15,617 bases of DNA from contig CAZSBL010000079.1 in assembly GCA_964605205.1 (NCBI GenBank), positions 1 to 15,617 of the forward strand. Reading direction: 5' to 3'. Under the pieces are notes generated by a model, which saw only the letters and a program-made list of their open reading frames with translations, did not search any database and was not told the DNA's origin. Below, in pieces: positions 1-6,139 of this stretch. Position 1 is the first letter of the stretch, and the number at the start of each line of letters is the position of its first letter. The DNA comes from JAWVYT01 sp964605205 (GTDB lineage: Bacteria; Gemmatimonadota; Gemmatimonadetes; Longimicrobiales; RSA9). The translations under genes were made by a program, and so were the position numbers.

Positions 1-873
1 GCGGGGGCGGGGGTCGGATCTCCAGGGCTGGCCGGGGCCGCCGCGGACCCGGCGGCGGGGGCCGCGGCGAGTGGTGCGGCGGGCGCCGCGGACGCAGTCG
101 CATCAGCCGCGAGCGCCGGGGCCGGTGCGATCCCGGCGGAGGCCGGCGGTGTGGGCGCCGCCCTCGTCGCCCTGGTGCTGGTGATGTTCACGTACAGCGG
201 CTGGAACGCGGCGGCGTACGTGGCGGGCGAGCTGCGGGACCCCGGGCGGACCGCGCCCCTGAGCCTGCTCTGGGGGACGGGGATCGTGATCGCGCTGTAC
301 CTGGCGCTGAACGCGCTCTACGTGGCGGTGCTGGGGGTGGAGGGAGTGGCCGGCGCCGAGGCCACCGGGGACCGGGTGATGGAGGTGCTCTGGGGCGGTG
401 TCGGGAGCCGGCTGTTCACCCCGTTGATCCTGCTGGTGCTGGCCAGCAGCATCAGCGCCATGGTCCTCACCGGGCCCAGGGTCTACTACGCCATGGCCGA
501 GGACCGCTGCCTCCCCGACGCCTTCGCCCGTCTCGGCGACCGGGACGTCCCGGCCTTCGCCATCGGCGTCCAGGCCGCCTGGAGCGCGGTCCTGGTCCTG
601 ACCGGCGGCTTCGAGGCGCTCCTCACCTACACCGGGTTCGCCATCGTCCTCTTCGGCGGGCTGGGCGTGGCGGCTCTCTTCGTCCTGCGACGCAGGCGGC
701 CGGATGAGCCGCGGCCGTTCCGGGCCCCGGGCTATCCCTGGGCGCCGGCGCTCTTCATCCTGGCCGCCGTGGCCATGGTGGCGCAGTCGATCCTGCGGGC
801 GCCGGGGCCGAGCCTGGCGGGGGTGGTGCTCATCGCGGCGGGAGTGCCGGTGTACCGGTGGGTGCGGCGGTAG
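1..873 (+). CDS. APC-family amino-acid permease, C-terminal part (5' end outside window)
   Basis: The frame is open from base 1 to TAG at 871-873, so the N-terminal part of the gene lies outside the window. From about residue 50 the protein resembles the second half of an amino acid/polyamine/organocation (APC) transporter. Seen motifs are FTYSGWNAAAYVAGE followed by DPGR, and GPRVYYAMAEDRCLP, which match family hallmarks of the mid-protein helix and the following cytoplasmic loop. About seven hydrophobic segments follow, ending in a basic tail (YRWVRR), as expected for an inner-membrane secondary transporter. Residues 1-50 are unusual: an almost pure Ala/Gly stretch with scattered Ser, Pro and Asp where other members have an ordinary short loop before the helix. 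Substrate cannot be told from this part. An internal GTG at 151 is possible as a start but would cut the transporter in half, so I read the gene as entering from the left. Confidence 0.85.
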   Translation, partial: AGAGVGSPGLAGAAADPAAGAAASGAAGAADAVASAASAGAGAIPAEAGGVGAALVALVLVMFTYSGWNAAAYVAGELRDPGRTAPLSLLWGTGIVIALYLALNALYVAVLGVEGVAGAEATGDRVMEVLWGGVGSRLFTPLILLVLASSISAMVLTGPRVYYAMAEDRCLPDAFARLGDRDVPAFAIGVQAAWSAVLVLTGGFEALLTYTGFAIVLFGGLGVAALFVLRRRRPDEPRPFRAPGYPWAPALFILAAVAMVAQSILRAPGPSLAGVVLIAAGVPVYRWVRR

Positions 874-1123
874 GATCGGACTCGAGTTCGATTCCGAGGG
901 GCTTCGACATCTGTCGTGGGTGAACGGAGCCAGGGTCGGAACCCGGGGGCATGGGCGGGGCGAGCGTCCGGTGAACCGCGGAGACGCGGAGACGCGGAGC
1001 AAGCGCGGAGTTTTTTTCTTTTCGGGTGAGGCAGCGCGGCCGGCGGCTGGGCGTAATGCCGGCGAGGCTGTTACCGAGCTCCGTCCCTTCCCCTCCGATG
1101 ACGCTGGCGCTCCACTCCGATTG
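874..1123. other. Intergenic spacer without a gene
   Basis: Between the permease stop and the promoter-like sequence before the radical SAM gene I see no convincing coding region. The spacer holds a short GC-rich tandem octamer repeat followed by a T run (annotated separately). A T-loop-like string near 884-901 does not fold into a tRNA. No terminator hairpin is obvious right after the permease. Confidence 0.6.
977..1017. repeat. Tandem octamer repeat (CGCGGAGA)n followed by T7
   Basis: CGCGGAGA occurs at 977-984 and 985-992, a variant CGCGGAGC at 993-1000, and a further CGCGGAG at 1004-1010 that runs straight into seven Ts. It resembles the short purine-rich CGCAGAGA-type tandem repeats found between genes in many large bacterial genomes (recalled, not checked). 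The T run might give weak termination for the permease transcript, but no stable hairpin is formed by the repeat itself. Confidence 0.7.
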
Positions 1124-1129
1124 TATATT
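1124..1129 (+). promoter_or_regulatory. Putative -10 element TATATT before the radical SAM gene
   Basis: TATATT at 1124-1129 is an isolated AT-rich island in very GC-rich DNA, 37 bases before the chosen ATG at 1167. It continues as TATATTCCGG, and exactly this 10-mer recurs in front of the heme A synthase gene. No good -35 hexamer lies 16-18 bases upstream, so the call rests on the recurrence and composition. Confidence 0.4.
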
Positions 1130-1166
1130 CCGGGTACACGCGACCTTCGCACCCCGTCACGCGACG

Positions 1167-2102
1167 ATGTTCCAGGGACCCCACGCCGCATACCTCGAGC
1201 TGCCCGCCGGGGAGCTGCGTCGCCGTGCGGAGGAGGCGGTGGCCGCGCTGGCGGACTGCCGGCTCTGCCCCCGGGACTGCGGCGTGGACCGGCTGGTAGG
1301 GAAGTGGTCGGCGTGCAAGACGGGGCGGTACGCTGTGGTGAGCAGCGCGTTCGCGCACCACGGCGAGGAGCGCTTCCTGCGGGGCACGCGGGGGTCGGGC
1401 ACCATCTTCTTCGGGCACTGCAACCTGCGGTGCGTGTTCTGCCAGAACGTGGAGATCAGCCAGGGGATCCGTCCGGGTCCCGACTCGCCGGGTGCGCGGC
1501 CCGACCGGCTGGCGGAGTTGATGCTGGGGCTCCAGGAGCGGAGGTGCCACAACATCAACTGGGTCACGCCGGAGCACGTGGTGCCGCAGGCGCTGGAGGC
1601 GCTGGCGCTGGCGGTGGACCGGGGCCTGACGCTGCCGATCGTGTACAACACGAGCGCGTACGACGGGCTCGAGTCGCTGGGGTGGATGGACGGGGTGGTG
1701 GACCTCTACATGCCAGACCTGAAGACGCTGAGCGCGGCCACGGCGGAGCGGCTGCTGAAGGCGGCGGACTACCCCGGGGCGGCGATGGCGGCCATCAAGG
1801 AAATGCACCGCCAGGTGGGCGACCTGGAGGTGGACGACGACGGCCTGGCCCGGCGGGGTGTGCTGATCCGGCACCTGGTGATGCCCGGCAGGCTCGACGA
1901 GACCCGGGAGGTGCTGGAGTGGATCGTCGCAGAGCTGGGGCCGGACACGTACGTGAACCTGATGGATCAGTACCGGCCGGCGGGGAAGGTCCGGGGCGGG
2001 CGGTACCCGGAGATCGACCGACCGCTGAGCGGGCGGGAGTACCGGGAAGCGGTGGCCATCGCCCGGGAGGTGGGGCTCCGCCGGCTGGACAGCGGCGCCT
2101 GA
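1167..2102 (+). CDS. Radical SAM protein, PflX / pyruvate-formate-lyase-activase-like (COG1313 type)
   Basis: This 311-residue protein carries the radical SAM cluster motif CNLRCVFC at residues 85-92 (C85-x3-C89-x2-C92), which binds the [4Fe-4S] cluster used to cleave S-adenosylmethionine. A second cysteine set precedes it (C31, C34, C38, C50, in CRLCPRDCGV and WSAC), typical of the PflX-like family and probably a further metal or Fe-S site. The stretch FFGHCNLRC followed by QNVEISQG is also characteristic. The family is annotated as an activase homologue, but its target is generally unknown and no glycyl-radical enzyme lies nearby. I chose ATG 1167 because family members begin with a short segment resembling MFQGPHAAYLELPAGEL. 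The open frame extends upstream to 1026 but that part looks non-coding. No Shine-Dalgarno is evident. The gene converges on the four-helix-bundle gene. Confidence 0.9.
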   Translation: MFQGPHAAYLELPAGELRRRAEEAVAALADCRLCPRDCGVDRLVGKWSACKTGRYAVVSSAFAHHGEERFLRGTRGSGTIFFGHCNLRCVFCQNVEISQGIRPGPDSPGARPDRLAELMLGLQERRCHNINWVTPEHVVPQALEALALAVDRGLTLPIVYNTSAYDGLESLGWMDGVVDLYMPDLKTLSAATAERLLKAADYPGAAMAAIKEMHRQVGDLEVDDDGLARRGVLIRHLVMPGRLDETREVLEWIVAELGPDTYVNLMDQYRPAGKVRGGRYPEIDRPLSGREYREAVAIAREVGLRRLDSGA

Positions 2103-2128
2103 CTGAGGGAAGGGTGGGGTGGGGTTCC

Positions 2129-2272
2129 TCTCCCTCTCCCTCTCCTTCGGCCTGTACCTCGCCCTCCGCTTCGTACTTCTCCCTTTCCATCGGCGGATAC
2201 CGGTAGGGCGAGGGAGACGTACGAAGTCGAGGTACAGGTACAGGCCGAGGTCGAGGGGAGAGGGAGAAGGGG
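2129..2272. repeat. Palindromic repeat copy 1 (R1), abutting the four-helix-bundle gene
   Basis: R1 is an imperfect long palindrome. Its left arm holds GGCCTGTACCTCG (2149-2161) and CGTACTTCTCCCT (2172-2184). Its right arm holds AGGGAGACGTACG (2211-2223) and CGAGGTACAGGTACAGGCC (2228-2246). The arms pair with one mismatch in the inner stem and a 6-base bulge from a duplicated TACAGG. Copy 2 at about 2797-2934 shares a 32-base identical block (2145-2176 = 2811-2842) and a 43-base identical block (2229-2271 = 2892-2934) in the same orientation. R1 ends one base before the stop codon of the minus-strand gene at 2273. It could also act as a bidirectional terminator between the two convergent genes. 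Confidence 0.85.
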
Positions 2273-2668
2273 CTACTCGATCTTGTCGCGCTGGGTCTTG
2301 ATCATCGACCATAGCACGGCAATAAGCTGATTCTCGAGATCCCGGGGCTTCGTGATCTCCTCCGCCCAGACACACCCGAAGTCCACCAGCGTGTCGATAT
2401 GCCCCCATGTTTCGCTGACGGACCCTTTCGCGATGCCGTAGTAGTGCGCTTTCTGGCCCGGACTCTCCTCGCCGAATCCTTCCTTGATATTGCCCGGGAT
2501 GGACGCCATGGACCGGCGAATCTGGTTGACAAGGTCTGAGAAGCCGCGAGTATCCGCCTTTTCGAGGAGAGCACGGATCGCCCGGGTATGCTCGCGCGCG
2601 AGCCGATAGGCGGGAAGCCGTTCCGGGTCGTATCGGCTCCAATCCCGATTTCCCTTTTCGTTCGCCAT
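2273..2668 (-). CDS. Four-helix-bundle protein, 23S rRNA intervening-sequence (IVP/S23) family
   Basis: The 131-residue protein is largely helical and matches the four-helix-bundle family first known from ORFs inside 23S rRNA intervening sequences. Seen features are a LPAYRLAREHTRAIRALLEK first helix, then LVNQIRRSMASIPGNIKEGF, where R-R-S/A-x-x-S-I-P-x-N-I-x-E-G is the family signature. A KAHYYGIAKGSVSETWGHID helix and a C-terminal helix (LIAVLWSMIKTQRD) follow. Length is normal for the family. The ATG at 2668 is preceded by an AAAGGG-like Shine-Dalgarno. A TATCGT at 2711-2716 (read on this strand) may be its -10. Members form oligomeric bundles; the DGR accessory protein Avd is a relative. 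Molecular function is unknown. Here the gene is not in an rRNA operon, and no reverse transcriptase is visible; it sits between two copies of the R1/R2 palindrome. Its base composition is less GC-rich than its neighbours, consistent with transfer. Confidence 0.88.
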   Translation of the reverse strand: MANEKGNRDWSRYDPERLPAYRLAREHTRAIRALLEKADTRGFSDLVNQIRRSMASIPGNIKEGFGEESPGQKAHYYGIAKGSVSETWGHIDTLVDFGCVWAEEITKPRDLENQLIAVLWSMIKTQRDKIE

Positions 2669-3020
2669 GAAGACCCTTTCGGAGCCAGGAGTGCAGTCAG
2701 CGTGTGCGCCACGATACCGGACCGGCTGGGGCACAACCATGGCGCAACGGGACGACAAGGCGTTGGACTTGGCGGCTGCGACGGCCGGCCACCTCGTACC
2801 TCTCCATCTACTTCGGCCTGTACCTCGCCCTCCGCTTCGTACCTCTCAGTTTCCACCGGCGGCCGGACCGGGAGGGGAGACGTACGAGGCGGAGGTACAG
2901 GTACAGGCCGAGGTCGAGGGGAGAGGGAGAAGGGCCGGGGCGACGTGTGGGGCGCGAAGCCGCGTGTGGGGCGAACTCCCGCCCGGGTTCACGGAGGTTT
3001 CCGGATAGCGTCGGGCGCCG
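2669..3020. other. Intergenic region between the divergent four-helix-bundle and dmsA genes
   Basis: This 352-base stretch separates the divergent four-helix-bundle gene and the DmsA-like gene. It contains palindrome copy 2 (about 2797-2935) and otherwise no supported gene. A GGAGG at 2993-2997 lies 23 bases before the DmsA ATG, too far for an ordinary Shine-Dalgarno. An in-frame TAG at 3006-3008 blocks any longer version of DmsA. Confidence 0.6.
2797..2935. repeat. Palindromic repeat copy 2 (R2)
   Basis: This is the second copy of the R1 palindrome, in the same orientation, 666 bases from copy 1 when the shared left blocks are compared (2145 and 2811). The 32-base left block and 43-base right block are identical to R1. 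The loop and inner stem differ (CGTACCTCTC at 2838-2847 against GAGACGTACG further right), so the hairpin potential is kept while the central sequence drifts. It lies upstream of the four-helix-bundle gene, beyond its start codon. Confidence 0.85.
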
Positions 3021-5447
3021 ATGTTCCCCATTGGTTCACCCATGCGTACCGATCCTCCGTCCGCGCCCGTGACCGGTCCCGCGGCGACGCCCGCGGGCCC
3101 CGGGGTCCCGCGCCGGGGAGACCGGGTGGTGCGCGTGGGCTGTCCGGCCCACAACTGCGGCGGCCGGTGTCTGCTGAAGGCGCACATCCGGGACGGCGTG
3201 ATCGTGCGGCTGGAGACCGACGACCGTCCGGACCGGGTCGAGGACCCGCAGCTCCGGGCGTGCACCCGGGGTCGGGCCTACCTCCGTCGCCAGTACCACC
3301 CCGACCGGCTGAAGCACCCGCTGCGGCGAGTGGGTGAGCGCGGCGAGGGTCGGTTCCAGCGGATCTCGTGGGACGAGGCGCTGGAGCTGCTGGCCGGGGA
3401 GATCCGGCGGGTCCGCGACCAGTACGGGAACGGCGCGCTCTTCGTGCCGTACGGCACCGGCGGGTACGGTCAGACGACGGGGTCGCAGACGGCCCGTCGT
3501 CTGCTGAACCTCTACGGCGGCTGCCTGGGGATCTGGAACAGCTACTCGTGGGCGGCCATCAACGTGGCCACGCCCACGGTCTACGGCACGGTGCAGACGG
3601 GGAACCAGCGCCAGGACTGGCTGAACGCCCGCTACATCCTCATGTGGGGCTGGAACCCGTCGGAGATGCGCGACGGGACGAACAGCGAGTGGTTCGTGAA
3701 GCTGGCCCGGGAGCGGGGCGCGAAGACCGTATGCATCGACCCGCGGCTGAGCATGAGCGCTGCGGCGCTGGCCGACGAGTGGGTCCCCATCCGGCCGGGG
3801 ACCGACGCGGCGCTCATGAGCGCCATGGCGTACGTCATGGTGACCGAGAACGTCCACGACGCCGACTTCGTCCGGACCCACTGCGTGGGCTTCGACGGCA
3901 CCCGGATGCCGCCGGGGTGCGAGGGTGAGGAGAGCTGGAGCGAGTACCTGCTGGGGAAGCGCGATGGCACCCCGAAGACGCCGGGCTGGGCCGAGGCCAT
4001 CACCGGCGTGCCCCGGGAGACCATCGCGAGGCTGGCCCGGGAGTACGCCGGCACGAAGCCCGGGATCCTCTACCAGGGCTACGGGATGCAGCGCCGGGCG
4101 TACGGCGAGCAGGTGGTCCGGGCCGGGTGCGCGCTGGCGGCGCTGACCGGGAACGTGGGCGTCCCCGGCGGTTGGGCCGGCGGGCTGGCGCTCCAGGCGC
4201 CGGACGGCGGGCCCCTCTGGAACGTCTTCCCCACGGAGGAGAACCCGGTGGGTGCGGCGATCCCGGTCTTCCTGTGGACGGAAGCGGTGCTCCGGGGAAC
4301 CGAGCTGGGCGCCGATGACGGCGTGCTGTTCCAGGACGCCGGCGGCGAGGGCTCGGAGAGCGCGGGCGAGGCGGTGGCCGGGCGGCTGGCGGAGACCGAC
4401 CGTCGCCTGGACAGCGACATCAAGCTGATCTGGGCGGTGGCCAGCAACGCGCTGATCAACCAGCACGCGAACATCAACCGGACCGCGGAGATCCTGAAAG
4501 ACACGTCGCGGGTGGAGTTCCTGGCGGTGCAGGACAACTTCCTGACCCCCACGGCCCGGTTCGCCGACCTGGTGCTCCCGGCGTGCACCCAGTTCGAGAC
4601 GTGGGGCCTCGAGGACGGCTGGAAGTACGGCGACGAGGTGATCCTCATGCCGCCGCTGGTGGAGCCGCTGGGCGAGTCCCGCTCCGACTACGCCATCTGC
4701 GCGGGCGTGGCCGAGCGGCTGGGGATCGGCGACGAGTACACCCGGGGGCGCGACGAGCGGGGGTGGATCGAGTGGGCCGTGGACCGGTACCGGGAGACGC
4801 GCTTCCCCGACATCCCGTCGCTGGACGAGCTCGAGGCGTCGAACGTGGGCGTCTGGAGCCGTCCGGTCACCGACCCGGCGGTGGCGCTGGCCGACTTCCG
4901 GCGAGACCCCGAGGCGCACCCGCTGCCCACGGAGTCCGGGAAGGTGGAGCTCTTCTCCCGGGCGCTCTGGCGGATCGGGCGGCCCGAGACGATCCCGCCG
5001 ATCCCGAAGTACATCCGGGAGTGGGAGAGCCCCTTCGGCCCCGAGGCGGAGGACTACCCGCTCCAGGCCATCGGGCACCACACCATGGCCCGGGTCCACT
5101 CCACCCACGCCAACAACGACTGGCTCGCCGAAGCGTTCCCGCAGCGCGTCTTCATCAACGAGATCGACGCGGCCGAGCGGGGGATCACCGATGGCGACGA
5201 GGTCCGGGTCTACAACGCCCGGGGCGCCACCCGCCTCCAGTGCCGGGTCACCCGCCGCCTCATGCCCGGCGTGGTGGACATCCCCCAGGGCGCGTGGTGG
5301 GAGCCGGACGAGACCGGCGAGGATCGGGGCGGGTCGGTGAACGTGCTGACGTCGGAGCGGTGGACGCCGCTGGCCGCGGGCACGGCCCAGCACACCATCA
5401 TGGTCGAGGTGGAGCGGGTCGGGCCGCCGCCGGGGGGTCGGTCGTGA
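3021..5447 (+). CDS. dmsA: Molybdopterin oxidoreductase, DMSO reductase family catalytic subunit (DmsA-like)
   Basis: The 808-residue protein has the layout of a DmsA-type Mo-bisMGD enzyme. Fe-S cysteines are C41, C46, C50 and C81, in GCPAHNCGGRC and RACTRGRAY, with spacing C-x4-C-x3-C rather than the x3 spacing I recall for E. coli DmsA. QRISWDEALELLA follows. The probable molybdenum ligand is Ser176 in NSYSWAAIN, aligning with the TYSTAQI serine of DmsA. MWGWNPSEMRDG and a C-terminal dinucleotide-binding domain (HSTHANNDW, then PQGAWWEPDE) complete the family pattern. It likely reduces an S- or N-oxide or another oxyanion with electrons from quinol; the true substrate is not readable. The ATG at 3021 follows an in-frame stop at 3006, and a second ATG is at 3042. 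From either start there is no twin-arginine signal, unlike exported DmsA, suggesting a cytoplasm-facing enzyme. The stop overlaps the next gene by 4 bases (GTGA). Confidence 0.9.
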   Translation: MFPIGSPMRTDPPSAPVTGPAATPAGPGVPRRGDRVVRVGCPAHNCGGRCLLKAHIRDGVIVRLETDDRPDRVEDPQLRACTRGRAYLRRQYHPDRLKHPLRRVGERGEGRFQRISWDEALELLAGEIRRVRDQYGNGALFVPYGTGGYGQTTGSQTARRLLNLYGGCLGIWNSYSWAAINVATPTVYGTVQTGNQRQDWLNARYILMWGWNPSEMRDGTNSEWFVKLARERGAKTVCIDPRLSMSAAALADEWVPIRPGTDAALMSAMAYVMVTENVHDADFVRTHCVGFDGTRMPPGCEGEESWSEYLLGKRDGTPKTPGWAEAITGVPRETIARLAREYAGTKPGILYQGYGMQRRAYGEQVVRAGCALAALTGNVGVPGGWAGGLALQAPDGGPLWNVFPTEENPVGAAIPVFLWTEAVLRGTELGADDGVLFQDAGGEGSESAGEAVAGRLAETDRRLDSDIKLIWAVASNALINQHANINRTAEILKDTSRVEFLAVQDNFLTPTARFADLVLPACTQFETWGLEDGWKYGDEVILMPPLVEPLGESRSDYAICAGVAERLGIGDEYTRGRDERGWIEWAVDRYRETRFPDIPSLDELEASNVGVWSRPVTDPAVALADFRRDPEAHPLPTESGKVELFSRALWRIGRPETIPPIPKYIREWESPFGPEAEDYPLQAIGHHTMARVHSTHANNDWLAEAFPQRVFINEIDAAERGITDGDEVRVYNARGATRLQCRVTRRLMPGVVDIPQGAWWEPDETGEDRGGSVNVLTSERWTPLAAGTAQHTIMVEVERVGPPPGGRS

Positions 5448-6139
5448 GCGGCTGGGCGTTCTGGTTCGACGCGTCGGCGTGCTCCGGGTGCAAGGCGTGC
5501 CAGGTGGCGTGCAAGGACAGGCACGGCCTCCCGCTGGGCGTCCGCTGGCGCCGGGTCTACGAGGTGACGGGCGGCGGCTGGGAGCGGCGACGCGACGCGT
5601 GGCTCTCCACCGTCTTCGCGTACAACGTCTCCATGGCGTGCAACCACTGCGAGCGGCCGATCTGCGCCGAGGTCTGCCCGACGCGGGCCATCACCAAGCG
5701 CGACGACGGCCTGGTGCTCATCGACGCCGACCGGTGCATGGGGTGTCGCTACTGCGAGTGGGCGTGCCCGTACGGCGCGCCCCAGTACGACGCGGCCGCC
5801 GGCGTCATGACCAAGTGCACCTTCTGCGCGGACGAGATCGACCACGGCACGCCGCCGGCGTGCGTGGCCGCGTGCCCGCTCCGGGTGCTGGACTTCGGCA
5901 CCGTGGAGGAGCTGGAGGCGAAGTACGGACCCGGCGCGGTACCGGTGCCGCTCCCCGACCCGACGCTGACGGAGCCGGGGCTGGTGCTGACGCCCCACCC
6001 GGCGGGGGAGAGGGCAAGGGCGGGCACGGCCCGGGAGCCCGCCTCGACGGCCCGCGTACCCGGGGACGCCGTGGTGGAGGCCGGGGGCGCCGGGTCCGAC
6101 CGCGCACCCCGGGTCGCGAACCGGGAGGAGGTGGCGTGA
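5444..6139 (+). CDS. dmsB: 4Fe-4S ferredoxin-type electron-transfer subunit (DmsB-like)
   Basis: The 231-residue iron-sulfur subunit starts at GTG 5444, overlapping the DmsA stop. Sixteen cysteines form four [4Fe-4S] motifs: C13-x2-C16-x2-C19-x3-C23, C66-x2-C69-x4-C74-x3-C78, C98-x2-C101-x2-C104-x3-C108, and C125-x2-C128-x11-C140-x3-C144. WFDASACSGCKACQVACKD, MACNHCERPICAEVCP and CMGCRYCEWACPYGAPQ are typical DmsB/NrfC-type sequences. It passes electrons from the membrane anchor to the catalytic subunit. The core ends near residue 182. After it comes a tail of about 50 residues rich in Ala, Gly, Arg and Pro with no recognisable domain, longer than in ordinary DmsB. The DNA at the head of that tail (5993-6008) is a small CCCC/GGGG palindrome and reads like a REP fragment. 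The stop overlaps the anchor gene start by 4 bases. Confidence 0.93.
   Translation: MSGWAFWFDASACSGCKACQVACKDRHGLPLGVRWRRVYEVTGGGWERRRDAWLSTVFAYNVSMACNHCERPICAEVCPTRAITKRDDGLVLIDADRCMGCRYCEWACPYGAPQYDAAAGVMTKCTFCADEIDHGTPPACVAACPLRVLDFGTVEELEAKYGPGAVPVPLPDPTLTEPGLVLTPHPAGERARAGTAREPASTARVPGDAVVEAGGAGSDRAPRVANREEVA

Noticed and set aside
884..901. T-loop-like GAGTTCGATTCC suggesting a tRNA or tRNA fragment
   Set aside because: No 5-bp T stem, acceptor stem or anticodon arm can be drawn around it.
2273..2668. Avd component of a diversity-generating retroelement
   Set aside because: The fold family is related, but no reverse transcriptase and no template/variable repeat pair is visible in the window.
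3036..5393. Long open frame antisense to the DmsA-like gene
   Set aside because: Its translation is Arg/Pro/Val/His-rich nonsense mirrored from GC-rich codons. The plus-strand frame has all family motifs.
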